DNA from: Bradyrhizobium retamae
GTDB taxonomy: Bacteria; Pseudomonadota; Alphaproteobacteria; Rhizobiales; Xanthobacteraceae
NCBI RefSeq assembly: GCF_001440415.1
Contig: NZ_LLYA01000173.1
Span: 1 to 58,392 of the forward strand
DNA: 58,392 nucleotides
Reading direction: 5' to 3'
Shown here: positions 26,043 to 34,704 of the stretch, piece by piece
Position numbering within the stretch: the stretch's first letter is position 1
How the letters are laid out: every line of letters starts with the position of its first letter
The notes under the pieces: model-generated
Databases searched by the model: none
Told to the model about the DNA's origin: nothing
Seen by the model: only the letters and a program-made list of their open reading frames with translations
Program-made: the position numbers and the translations under genes

Positions 26043-27440
26043 GTGTTCGCGATCATCGCTGCCAAAGATCTTCGCGAGCTGACCCGCGACGGGCGTCTGC
26101 TCTGGGCCGGAGGGCTGGTCGTCATGCTCATGCTGCTGGCTCTGGGGGCCGGATGGAATCGGCAGGTTCAGCTGAACAGCGAACGGTCGGCAGGCCAAGC
26201 CCTCGACTATGACGCCTGGCTTCACCAAGGCTATCGGCACCCGCACGATGCGGCGGAACAGGGCATGCACGTGTTCAAGCCTGAACCATCGCTTGCCGTC
26301 TTCGATCCCGGCATTGGGCCGTTTGTTGGCTCGACTGTCTGGCTACAGGCGCATCGCCAGAGCGAGGTCAAGTTCAGGCCGGCCCAGGATGCAACCGGTT
26401 TGCAGCGGTTCGGCGAGTTGTCGCCAGCCTGGCTTCTTCAGGTATTGCTTCCCCTGCTCATTATCGTCATCGGCTTCAACTCTGTGAGCGATGAGCGCGA
26501 GCGCGGAACGTTGCGCCAGTTGCTGAGCCTGGGCGCGCCTGCGCGGAGCCTTCTTTTCGGCAAAGCGGCGGCGCTTGCGAGCTGCGTTGGCATTCTGATT
26601 GCTCCAGTCGGCCTTGCGTTTGCAGTACTCATCGTTGTTCACCTACCCGCTGGAGAACGCGTGGACGTGGTCTATCGGATCGCGTGGCTCGCGGCGGGAT
26701 ACGGCCTCTATCTCGGCTTTTTCGTGTTTCTGACCCTGGCAGTATCAGCCCTCGCGCGTTCATCGCGGGCCGCCCTGGTCTTGCTCCTGGGCTTCTGGGT
26801 CGCAGCAACGCTGATTGCTCCACGTACCGCCTCCGAAGCGACGAATTTGCTCTATCCCACGCCGTCCCGGCTCGACTTTGACGATCAACTCGCGCGAGAT
26901 GTGGCAGACGCTGGCCGCAAGGCCTGGTCTACCCATTTCGGTGCGCGAACGCAGTGGGATCCATCGGTTCCGCTCAGCAAGTGGGGCGCGGCGCTGAAAG
27001 TTGATGACGAGGCAGGTTACGGCGCACTTGATGAAAACTTCGGCAGGCTTTGGGACACATTCGAGCGTCAACAGCGCGCGCAAGGGTGGGTCGGCCTTGT
27101 TGCCCCGGTCGTTGCACTCCGCGGCTTCTCCATGGGCCTGGCGGGAACGGACTTTTCCCAACATCGCGACTTCTCAACCGCGGCCGAAGCCCAACGGCGG
27201 AAGATTCAGAACATTGTCAGTGAGGACCTGATCGAACACGCCGATCGCCTGGGTAATGCGCATTTCACTTACAAGGCTGGCCCCGAGCTGTGGGCAAGCG
27301 TGCCGCAATTCAAGTATCAACTTCCGTCTGTGTCGTTTGCCTTGGCACACCATTGGGCAAGCCTTGCGCTGCTCGCCGTGATGTTCTGCCTCTCCGTCGC
27401 GCTCGCGCAGTATGCGCTCTCCCGTCCGCTGATGCGCTAA
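26043..27440 (+). CDS. ABC-2 type transporter permease, first subunit (DUF3526 type)
   Basis: GTG at 26043 starts one base after the ATPase stop. The 465-residue protein opens with a cytoplasmic helix and LLWAGGLVVMLMLLALGAGW. A large extracytoplasmic region (to about residue 125) is followed by helices LLQVLLPLLIIVIGFNSVSD, VGILIAPVGLAFAVLIVVHL, LYLGFFVFLTLAVSALARSS and LVLLLGFWVAATLIA. A second large loop (residues 265-435) and a last helix LLAVMFCLSVALAQYALSR close the protein. The ERERGTLRQLLSLGA motif is the usual coupling region with the ATPase. The pair of such permeases with big periplasmic loops is typical of DUF3526-type ABC-2 systems. Substrate unknown. Confidence 0.85.
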   Translation: MFAIIAAKDLRELTRDGRLLWAGGLVVMLMLLALGAGWNRQVQLNSERSAGQALDYDAWLHQGYRHPHDAAEQGMHVFKPEPSLAVFDPGIGPFVGSTVWLQAHRQSEVKFRPAQDATGLQRFGELSPAWLLQVLLPLLIIVIGFNSVSDERERGTLRQLLSLGAPARSLLFGKAAALASCVGILIAPVGLAFAVLIVVHLPAGERVDVVYRIAWLAAGYGLYLGFFVFLTLAVSALARSSRAALVLLLGFWVAATLIAPRTASEATNLLYPTPSRLDFDDQLARDVADAGRKAWSTHFGARTQWDPSVPLSKWGAALKVDDEAGYGALDENFGRLWDTFERQQRAQGWVGLVAPVVALRGFSMGLAGTDFSQHRDFSTAAEAQRRKIQNIVSEDLIEHADRLGNAHFTYKAGPELWASVPQFKYQLPSVSFALAHHWASLALLAVMFCLSVALAQYALSRPLMR

Positions 27441-27448
27441 CTAGTCGA

Positions 27449-28924
27449 ATGAAGACAATGCAGCCTCGCCCGCTCCCCACCTTGTCGCTGATCGTACTGC
27501 ACGAGGCCCGCATCCTTGTCCGCGATCGCACGCTGCTGCTGGTGTGTTGCGTTCTGGCTCTCATGGTGGGTTACGGACTATTTGTGGGACTGGCGCAAGC
27601 AACGCTCCGCGACCGCATGGTCGCTCAAGTCCTCAAACACGAACAAGAGACCCAAACGGCAAATAGCGGGATGCTCCAATCCGTTCTCGCTGGCCAAACC
27701 GCGCTGATACCGTTCTCCAATCCCGCGAACCCCGCCGCCATGGCAGGCACCTTGTCCGGGCGTTACGCCACGATGCTTAACGCGCCGCTCGCGGCGCTGG
27801 CGATCGGTCAGTCGGACATGATGCCCAATTATTACCGCATCACCTATTTGAGCAAAGTTCAGTTCATGTACGACACGGAAATCGAAAATCCCTGGAATCT
27901 GCTCAGCGGTCACTTCGATCTCGCTTTCGTTATCGTATTCGTACTGCCTCTGCTGGTTACGACGCTCGGGTATAACCTGCTGTCGGCAGAGCGCGAACAT
28001 GGCACCTTGCGCCTGCTGTGTTCGCAACCGCTTTCCATCGCAACGTTGATGACCGGGAAAGTCGTCGTGCGCATGCTTGCGCTGCTGGCGATCGTTATTC
28101 CCGTGCCGCTCGTGGTCCTGCTTTTGATCCGTCCCGAAGCCCGCGGCGCGGAGCAACTGGTCTTGATGCTGTTGTGGTCGGCGCTGGTGGCGGCATATAC
28201 CTTGTTCTGGTTCGCGGTCGCTGCCTTGGTCAACACCGTTGGCCTCTCATCTTCGACCAATGCGTTGATCATGGTAGCACTCTGGACGATTCTTGTGCTC
28301 ATCTTGCCGGTGACAATGAACCTTGCCGTGGGATTGGTTAGTCCGGCCCCCTCCCGCACCGAATTGGCCAACCGCACGCGTGTCGCAACCGCCGAATCGT
28401 TGCGCGAATACGAGGACCTCTATAGCGCGGATTATCGCTATGCCTCAGATCCGGAAGCGCTGCTGGTAAAAAATGAACGTATCGAAGTGCCTTCGCGCAT
28501 GCGTGCATTTTTTCTGGCCAAGCAAAAAGTCGACGAACGAATCGAGCCGCTCTTGAAGCGTTTTGATCAGCAACTGCTGCAACAACAAAAACTTGTCGAC
28601 AGGCTGAGCTTGCTATCGCCTGCGATTCTCATCAACGAAGCGCTAACCTCTATCGCCGGCACCGATTCACACCGTTTCCTCGCCTTCAAGGATCAGACAG
28701 AGGCGTTTCACCAAGAATGGCGGCAGTATTTCTCTCCCAGAATCCTGGAGAGCCGCGCCATGACCATACGTGACCTGTCATCATTGCCCCGGTGGCATTG
28801 GATTGAGATGCCGGCAAGCGAAATTAGCTGGAGCATCTGGTGGCGGGTCATATTGATGCTGGCGCTCGCGTCCGTGCTTGGCAGCCTCGCGCTTGCGCGC
28901 TCGTCCCGCCTATCGATCGAGTAA
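27449..28924 (+). CDS. ABC-2 type transporter permease, second subunit (DUF3526 type)
   Basis: I chose the ATG at 27449 (KTMQPRPLPTLSLIVLHEAR) because the frame upstream overlaps the previous gene. The 491-residue protein mirrors the first permease: helix TLLLVCCVLALMVGYGLFVG, a periplasmic loop, helices AFVIVFVLPLLVTTLGYNLL and MLALLAIVIPVPLVVLLLIR, the ABC-coupling motif EREHGTLRLLCSQPL, then a second loop of about 180 residues and a final helix. It lies eight bases after the first permease gene. The two would form a heterodimeric channel with the ATPase at 25337. The long periplasmic loops fit a partner in the outer membrane or periplasm, but none is proven. Confidence 0.85.
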   Translation: MKTMQPRPLPTLSLIVLHEARILVRDRTLLLVCCVLALMVGYGLFVGLAQATLRDRMVAQVLKHEQETQTANSGMLQSVLAGQTALIPFSNPANPAAMAGTLSGRYATMLNAPLAALAIGQSDMMPNYYRITYLSKVQFMYDTEIENPWNLLSGHFDLAFVIVFVLPLLVTTLGYNLLSAEREHGTLRLLCSQPLSIATLMTGKVVVRMLALLAIVIPVPLVVLLLIRPEARGAEQLVLMLLWSALVAAYTLFWFAVAALVNTVGLSSSTNALIMVALWTILVLILPVTMNLAVGLVSPAPSRTELANRTRVATAESLREYEDLYSADYRYASDPEALLVKNERIEVPSRMRAFFLAKQKVDERIEPLLKRFDQQLLQQQKLVDRLSLLSPAILINEALTSIAGTDSHRFLAFKDQTEAFHQEWRQYFSPRILESRAMTIRDLSSLPRWHWIEMPASEISWSIWWRVILMLALASVLGSLALARSSRLSIE

Positions 28925-29089
28925 CTGTCCAAAGCGTTTCCGATCAAGATACCTCTCGTACGGAGAGTCGCCAAAGCTATCGACAACAGCAGTGAAGCCG
29001 AGACGGGGTATGACGCTTGCCGCTGCTCGCCGGCAAATACTCCTTGAGCCTAGCCGCGAGATTGACCGATCGTGCCGCAAGCCATGGGG

Positions 29090-29596
29090 TTAGCGTTCAG
29101 GCGTACCCGCGCATTCCGCGCACTCGCCCTCCACCTCGATCATCGGGTGCCGGGGCCTGAAGCCGGTTGTTTTCGCTGCGCCCCGCAAGCCGCGCGCCAC
29201 CAGCTCTGAGGCCGCCTCCTGAACCGCGCCACATTGCGCGCAGACCATGAAGACAGCCGTTTCACGTTCTCCGTGCAGATGATCGCAGGCGAAATAGGCC
29301 GAGCGGGACGCCAGCCGATGGACGCACCCTGCCTCCTGCAGGAATTCGAGCGCACGGTAGACCTGCACGGCTTTGAGCTTTCGCGCATCGCTCACTTTCT
29401 CTGCAATCTCGTAGGCGCTCATCGGCTTGCCGGACGCCGCAAGCAAGGCAAGCACGCTTTGGCGCATCGGCGTGAACGGCACCCCTTTCGATACTGCATA
29501 CGCGCGGGCGCGAGACTCAACTGCGTCGCCATCGACGGGGCGACCATGCGTCTCTTCGTGCGCGCAAGTTCCGCGCGGATCTGGATTGCGATGCAT
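29090..29596 (-). CDS. zur: Zinc uptake regulator Zur, Fur family
   Basis: The 168-residue protein has the Fur fold: a winged helix with TPMRQSVLALLAASGKPMSA and YEIAEKVSDARKLKAVQVYR, then a dimer/metal domain. The zinc site region reads YFACDHLHGERETAVFMVC, and the two CxxC pairs (VCAQCG and ECAEC) form the structural zinc site. The lack of the HHHxH motif of iron Fur and the CDHxH motif favour Zur. Zur with zinc represses uptake genes. Its upstream region holds two Zur-box-like sequences, so it probably controls itself. It is the end gene of the zinc locus and converges with the ABC operon. Confidence 0.85.
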   Translation of the reverse strand: MHRNPDPRGTCAHEETHGRPVDGDAVESRARAYAVSKGVPFTPMRQSVLALLAASGKPMSAYEIAEKVSDARKLKAVQVYRALEFLQEAGCVHRLASRSAYFACDHLHGERETAVFMVCAQCGAVQEAASELVARGLRGAAKTTGFRPRHPMIEVEGECAECAGTPER

Positions 29597-29615
29597 TCCA
29601 TCTCACCTTGACGGT

Positions 29616-29653
29616 GTAACAGTATAACAAGTATTGTACTGTTACAACATTAC
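29616..29653. promoter_or_regulatory. Two Zur-box-like sequences upstream of zur
   Basis: GTACTGTTACAACATTAC at 29636-29653 matches 15 of 18 bases of the receptor-side palindrome read in reverse, and GTAACAGTATAACAAGTA at 29616-29633 matches 12 of 18. They adjoin each other and end 20 bases before the zur start, a position suited to autorepression. Match counts are by hand. Confidence 0.65.
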
Positions 29654-29988
29654 ACCCTTGATCGTTCAAGTCCCAAACGGGGACGACGCCCTGCTCCCCG
29701 TCTCTGCTCCGTCCGGATTCGGTAGCGGAAAGAGGGTCATGGGCGAGGTCATTTTTGGGATTGACTTGAGGTCCAAGCGCCGCGAGCGAATTTACGACGC
29801 AGACAAGGTCTGGTCCGGAGAACATACAATCCTGGATTACACAGAGATCTAGCTAGGCATTAGTGGCTGAATTTTAAGACTCTGATGACGGCGGTGCTGC
29901 GTAAGGCCTTTGCGCAGCCGTCAGATAAATCCAGCCCCCCGCAAGCTACGAGCGCTGACAGCACGCTGCCGCCACCATGCGCTCTGCT
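29654..29988. other. Non-coding stretch with a weak frame
   Basis: A plus-strand frame ending at 29852 contains GKRVMGEVIFGIDLRSKRRE and DADKVWSGEHTILDYTEI, which has natural composition, but its only early start is TTG inside the Zur box. It could be a small zinc-regulated gene or a remnant. No family is recognised. The rest to the SDR stop shows nothing. Confidence 0.3.
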
Positions 29989-30762
29989 TCACACGGCCCT
30001 GCTCTGCGTCGGTGCACGGCCGCCGCCGTCGGCGACCAGCACCGCGCCGGTGACGAAGGAAGCTTCATCGGACGCTAGGAACAGACAGCAGGACGCGATC
30101 TCCGACGGCTCGGCAATTTTGCGCAATGCGATGCGCCCCTTCAGCGCGTTGAATTCGCCTTCCAGCGTGCTGCCTTTTCGTTCCGCAAGGAGGTTCATCT
30201 CATGCTCGCTCATCGGCGTCCGTACCCATCCCGGTGCGACGGCATTCGCGCGAATGCCATCGCCGCCATGGGCAAAGGCGAGCGAGCGCGTGTAGGAAAC
30301 AACCGCCGCTTTGCTGGCAGCATAACTTACGCTCTCGGGGCTCGAATTGAATGCCGCAACGGAGGCGATGTTGACGATCGCTCCACCGCGCTGCCTGAGC
30401 CGTGGCAGGGCCGCCCGGCAGACCCGCATTGTTCCCGTCAGATTGACGTCGAGCGTTGTCTCCCAGCTCTCGTCAGTGACGGTTTCCGGTTCGTCCGGGA
30501 TGATCAATCCGGCAGCATTGAGTACGACATCCAGTCTTTCGCCGCACGATTCGACAGCGGCGGCGATATCGGCTTCATTCGTCACGTCGCCATGCACCGC
30601 AACGCCGCCGGTTGCATGGGCCGCCACATCCAGGGCCGGTCCGCCCAAGCCGAACAGAACAGTGCGAGCACCGTGTCGCGCAAACAGTTCAGCAGCCGCG
30701 CGCCCGATTCCGGTCGCAGCCCCAGTGATCAGGGCGGTGCGTCCTGCCAGACGACCGTTCAT
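29989..30762 (-). CDS. Short-chain dehydrogenase/reductase (second of the pair)
   Basis: The ATG at 30762 overlaps the previous gene's TGA (ATGA). The 257-residue protein has the SDR cofactor motif TGAATGIG near the N-terminus, the NAAG strand and the catalytic YAASK motif preceded by the active-site serine in VNIASVAAFNSS. A C-terminal SFVTGAVLVADGGGRA matches the classical fold. It reduces a carbonyl or oxidises an alcohol with NAD(P). It is last in the leftward operon aldehyde dehydrogenase, aminotransferase, SDR, SDR. The substrate may be a beta-keto or hydroxy intermediate of that pathway; that is inference. Confidence 0.88.
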   Translation of the reverse strand: MNGRLAGRTALITGAATGIGRAAAELFARHGARTVLFGLGGPALDVAAHATGGVAVHGDVTNEADIAAAVESCGERLDVVLNAAGLIIPDEPETVTDESWETTLDVNLTGTMRVCRAALPRLRQRGGAIVNIASVAAFNSSPESVSYAASKAAVVSYTRSLAFAHGGDGIRANAVAPGWVRTPMSEHEMNLLAERKGSTLEGEFNALKGRIALRKIAEPSEIASCCLFLASDEASFVTGAVLVADGGGRAPTQSRAV

Positions 30763-31580
30763 TCGATCCCCCATTGCTGTTCGACGGCAAATCCGGTTTC
30801 CGGCAGCGTCGAGCCGCCGTCGACGGCGATCGTCTGTCCGGTGACATATTTCGCCTGTTCCGATGCGAGATAGAGCATGGCGTAGGCGATATCGTCGGCC
30901 TCGCCCATGCGGCCGACCGGAATGAACCGGCCGATCCGCGCCATATTCTCTGGCGTGCTCAGGGTGCCGCGACCGGGCTTTGCGATGAAGCCGGCTTCGA
31001 CGCCGTTCACCGTGATCCCGTCGCGGGCGTGCTCGAATGCCGCGCCGCGAATGAACGCATTTACGCCGGCCTTCGCGGCTGAATAATGGGCGCCGCCTCC
31101 CATCGCGACCCGGGCCGAGACCGAAGACGTCACCAGGATTCGCCCGAAGCGATTTTCCCGCATATGCGGGATGGCCGCCTGCGCCAACCAGAAACAGGCG
31201 TTGAGATTGAGCGCCAGCGTTGCGTCGAGTTTTTCCTCATCAAGCTTTTCGAGCGAAGACCACAAACACCCCCCTGCGTTGTGAACCACGATATCAAGCC
31301 TTCCGTGCTCGCTTGCGATCCCATCGACTACCGCACGCAGGCTGGCACGATCGAGCGCCCCGAAGGGGACGCCAAGCGCGCGCAGCCCGCGGCCTGCCAG
31401 ATGTCGTACCAACTCCTCTGCGACATCGAGGGTACGATTGGCGACGACAACGGTCGCACCGGCTTCCGCCAAGCGCGTGGCGATCGCAGCGCCGATACCA
31501 CGGCCTCCGCCGGTTACCAGCGTCACTCTTCCTGCGAGATCGAAGGGGGCTTTTGTCACGGGATCGAACCATTGCGGCAT
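30759..31580 (-). CDS. Short-chain dehydrogenase/reductase (first of the pair)
   Basis: I chose the ATG at 31580, four bases after the aminotransferase stop. The 273-residue protein has the cofactor motif TGGGRGIG, the LDIVVHNAGG strand and the catalytic YSAAK motif with its serine in ILVTSSVSARVAM. KYVTGQTIAVDGGSTLPETG is the classical C-terminal end. It overlaps the next SDR by four bases (ATGA), so the two are translated together. Two different SDRs in tandem suggest two sequential oxidation or reduction steps, or two substrates. Confidence 0.88.
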   Translation of the reverse strand: MPQWFDPVTKAPFDLAGRVTLVTGGGRGIGAAIATRLAEAGATVVVANRTLDVAEELVRHLAGRGLRALGVPFGALDRASLRAVVDGIASEHGRLDIVVHNAGGCLWSSLEKLDEEKLDATLALNLNACFWLAQAAIPHMRENRFGRILVTSSVSARVAMGGGAHYSAAKAGVNAFIRGAAFEHARDGITVNGVEAGFIAKPGRGTLSTPENMARIGRFIPVGRMGEADDIAYAMLYLASEQAKYVTGQTIAVDGGSTLPETGFAVEQQWGIE

Positions 31581-31584
31581 CGGG

Positions 31585-32958
31585 TCATGGCAGTCCGGCC
31601 TCGCGCAGGAGAGCGATGAAGCGTTCGAACACGCTTGTATGCCTGTCGACATCTCCGGGCGTCGTCGCCGGACACATCAACAGCATGGTATGGAACGGTG
31701 TCACCAGGATGCCTTCGTTCATGTAGAAGGCGTGAAGCAGCATCTCGAGATCGCCGTTGCGCTGCGCAATCACGTCGGCGCCGTTTCGCGGCGGCTCCGG
31801 CATGAACATGATCTCGGCGCGCGCCCCGATCTGGGTGACATGCCAGGGCAGACGCTGGTTCGCGATGAGCACACGAACCTGCCCAGCGAGCCGTGTCGCG
31901 TTGGCAATCATGTGCTCGTAGTTTTCCGCCGTCAGCACACTTTCGAGCACCGCGCGCATGGTCGCGACCGTGAGCGCATTGCCCGCCAGCGTACCACCGA
32001 TGCCGAGATGGGCGGACTGGCGTTGCCGTGGATTGGCGAAGGGAACGAGTTTCCACATCCGTTCCGCCATCTCGGCGCTGAGGCCAAAAAGGCCCGCGGG
32101 GATGCCGCCAGCGATGGCCTTGCCGGCGACGAGAATGTCGGGATCGAGGCCGTAAAGCTGCGTATATCCGCCCGGGCCGCTGGATAATGTATGCGTCTCA
32201 TCGATGATCAGGACGGTGCCGGTGCGCCGCGTGATGTCGCGTAGCGCTTCGTGGAATCCAGGCGCGACTGGAATCATCCCGAAGTTCGTCATCAAAGGCT
32301 CGGCCAATACGCAGGCGACGTCGCCGTGCGAAAGCGCTGCTTCCAGTCCCCCGACGTCGTTGAACTCGACGATCCGGCTGACGGCAGCGTGGTCGACGGC
32401 GTTCGGATGGATCGAATTACGCATACCGACGCGGCCGTCGCGGATCTCGATATGGGCTTCCTCGATGCCCCCGTGATAGCAGCCTGAAAACACCAGCACC
32501 TTCGGCCGTCCCGTGATCATTCGCGCGATGCGGATCGCGCCGCGGTTGGCGTCGGTCGCCGACGTCGTCAGTGTCCAGTACCGAGGGCCAAAGCGGCGCG
32601 AGAGTTCGGCGCCGACCCAAAGGCTGTCTTCAGTCGGCAACATCGTGGTCGCACCGCGTTTCAATTGCCGCAGTGCAGCTTGGGTGACGGCCTCCGGGGC
32701 GTGGCCGCACATGGCGCCGGTGTCGCCTAGGCAAAAGTCCACATAGTCGTGCCCGTCGATATCGCGGATGTGTGCGCCGCCGGCGTCCTCGACGTAGACC
32801 GGAAAACCGCCCGCCCAGCGCCGCATCCAGTGCGAGGGACCGCCGTAGAGGAAATGCTGCCTGCCCTCCGCCCACGCCTTGGCCGAGCGCGGATGAAGTT
32901 TCAGGAAGCGGTCCTGCTCACGCGCGATCAGCGCATCCAGTTTTGCGGCGTTCGTCAC
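31585..32958 (-). CDS. Class III aminotransferase (glutamate-1-semialdehyde aminomutase-like)
   Basis: GTG at 32958 overlaps the aldehyde dehydrogenase TGA (GTGA), which favours it over ATG 32988. The 457-residue PLP enzyme has the cofactor-phosphate region TTSATDANRGAIRIARMITG, the FSGCYHGG motif, the cofactor aspartate in VLIIDETHT (D253) and the Schiff-base lysine in ILVAGKAIAGG (K280). This subgroup resembles glutamate-1-semialdehyde aminomutase but is commonly found in catabolic operons as an omega- or beta-amino-acid aminotransferase. Its coupling to an aldehyde dehydrogenase and two SDRs suggests that it removes the amino group of an omega-amino compound to give an aldehyde. Confidence 0.87.
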   Translation of the reverse strand: MTNAAKLDALIAREQDRFLKLHPRSAKAWAEGRQHFLYGGPSHWMRRWAGGFPVYVEDAGGAHIRDIDGHDYVDFCLGDTGAMCGHAPEAVTQAALRQLKRGATTMLPTEDSLWVGAELSRRFGPRYWTLTTSATDANRGAIRIARMITGRPKVLVFSGCYHGGIEEAHIEIRDGRVGMRNSIHPNAVDHAAVSRIVEFNDVGGLEAALSHGDVACVLAEPLMTNFGMIPVAPGFHEALRDITRRTGTVLIIDETHTLSSGPGGYTQLYGLDPDILVAGKAIAGGIPAGLFGLSAEMAERMWKLVPFANPRQRQSAHLGIGGTLAGNALTVATMRAVLESVLTAENYEHMIANATRLAGQVRVLIANQRLPWHVTQIGARAEIMFMPEPPRNGADVIAQRNGDLEMLLHAFYMNEGILVTPFHTMLLMCPATTPGDVDRHTSVFERFIALLREAGLP

Positions 32959-34439
32959 AGCGCAATCCAGGCGGTCTTGAGATCGCAATATTCATCAAGC
33001 GCGTGAAGCGACTTGTCACGTCCAAATCCCGATTGCTTGAAGCCGCCGAGCGGCACCGTGATGTCGGCACCGCCATAGGTGTTGACGTGTACGACGCCTG
33101 CGTTGATGGCGCGCACCATACGGTGGGCGGTCGACAGACTACCGGTCCACACCGCCGACGCCAGGCCATAGCTGGTGGAATTTGCAAGCCGCACGGCCTC
33201 GTCCTCGCTGTCAAACCGCGTCACCGCAAGCACCGGTCCAAACACCTCCTCGCGCGACAATTTCATTTCGGGCGTGACATCGGCAAAGATGGCCGGCGAC
33301 ATGAAGGTCCCGCCGGTGTCCTGAAGGATCTGTTCGCCGCCGGTCAGACGTGTCGCACCCTCACGCTCGGCGAGTGCCACCGCCTCGAGGTTTCGTTGCA
33401 ACTGGGCCTCGCTCGCCACCGCGCCGATGTCTGAGGTCAGACGCAAGGGGTCACCGATCTTGAGCGAAGCGGTCACGTTCAACAACTCGTCCATGAAGCG
33501 ATCGTAGATCGAGGATTGCACGATCAGCCGCGATCCGGCGACGCAGACCTGTCCCGAATTGCGAAAAATGCCGTTGGCGGAGACTTTTGCGGCCTGCCTG
33601 AGATCGGGTGCATCGGCAAAGACGATGTTGGGTGATTTGCCGCCGAGCTCGAGATAGACGCGCTTCAGATTTGACCGCGCGGAATATTCCAGCAACCGCC
33701 TGCCGACCGCGCCTGAGCCGGTGAAGGCAATGGCATCGACGTCGCCGTGAAGTGCGAGCGCCTCGCCCGCAATGGCCCCGCGGCCGGTGACGACGTTCAG
33801 GACGCCATCCGGAAGCCCCGCTTCGCTGGCAAGTTCGGCCAGCCGGAGTAGCGTGAGCGAGGCGAGTTCCGGCGGCTTGACCACGACCGAATTGCCAGCC
33901 GCAAGCGCCGGCGCGAGCTTCCACGCGCCGATCATCAACGGGAAGTTCCAGGGCACGACAACGCCGATCACGCCGAGCGGCTCGCGATGGATCAGGGCAA
34001 GGACGTCCCGCCCGGTCGGCGCGATCTCACCATAGACCTTGTCGACCGCTTCGGCATAGAAGCGGATCGTTCCGGCCGCCGACATCGGTTCGGCCTTGTA
34101 GGCCATGTTGATCTCGGTGCCGTTGTCGCGCACCCCGAGCACGGCGAGCTCGAGGGCATGGCTTTCAATCAGTTCCGCCAGCCGCAGCAGGATCTTCTTG
34201 CGGTGAGCAGGCGCCGCCTTCGACCACGCGCCCCGTTCGTAGGCCTGTCGGGCGGTCCGCACCGCCCGATCGATGTCGTCGGGACCACCATCGGCGATAC
34301 TGGTGAACGTCCCGCCGTCAATCGGAGAAGCCACGTCGAGCCGCTCGCCTCGCACGCTGCGAACATGCGCGCCTGCGATAAACAGCTCCCTCGGAGTTAT
34401 CGCAGCGTCTCTTAGCCGATCGATCTGCTCCTGTTGCAT
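32955..34439 (-). CDS. NAD-dependent aldehyde dehydrogenase
   Basis: The 494-residue enzyme has PWNFP (N165) for the oxyanion hole, FTGSGAVGRRLL for cofactor binding, the general base in LELGGKSPN (E264) and the catalytic cysteine in NSGQVCVAGSR (C299). It resembles gamma-glutamyl-gamma-aminobutyraldehyde and aminoaldehyde dehydrogenases. It opens the leftward operon and is translationally coupled to the aminotransferase by a GTGA overlap. The divergent gene is the Tm-1-like protein at 34705. In the proposed pathway it would oxidise the semialdehyde made by transamination to a carboxylic acid. Confidence 0.9.
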   Translation of the reverse strand: MQQEQIDRLRDAAITPRELFIAGAHVRSVRGERLDVASPIDGGTFTSIADGGPDDIDRAVRTARQAYERGAWSKAAPAHRKKILLRLAELIESHALELAVLGVRDNGTEINMAYKAEPMSAAGTIRFYAEAVDKVYGEIAPTGRDVLALIHREPLGVIGVVVPWNFPLMIGAWKLAPALAAGNSVVVKPPELASLTLLRLAELASEAGLPDGVLNVVTGRGAIAGEALALHGDVDAIAFTGSGAVGRRLLEYSARSNLKRVYLELGGKSPNIVFADAPDLRQAAKVSANGIFRNSGQVCVAGSRLIVQSSIYDRFMDELLNVTASLKIGDPLRLTSDIGAVASEAQLQRNLEAVALAEREGATRLTGGEQILQDTGGTFMSPAIFADVTPEMKLSREEVFGPVLAVTRFDSEDEAVRLANSTSYGLASAVWTGSLSTAHRMVRAINAGVVHVNTYGGADITVPLGGFKQSGFGRDKSLHALDEYCDLKTAWIAL

Positions 34440-34704
34440 TGCTTCAAGTGCCTCGTGAAGACAGCTTGCGCACCCCCACGTCCTCTCTCCAAGAACTCTT
34501 TTGCACGGGGAATAGGCGCTCTCGGCCCCTTCCGTCGCAATCAACCGATAGGTGGATGCTGCAATAACCGCCCAAAGCCCGGCAAACTTGAAAGCCATCA
34601 GCTTTCGACCTACCACTTTTGCCGTGCCGTGCCTGAGCGGCCGATCGGATGCGGGCTCCTTGGGCGGCGCGCAACCGAGGGAAATGTTGGAGCACCCATC
34701 GACC

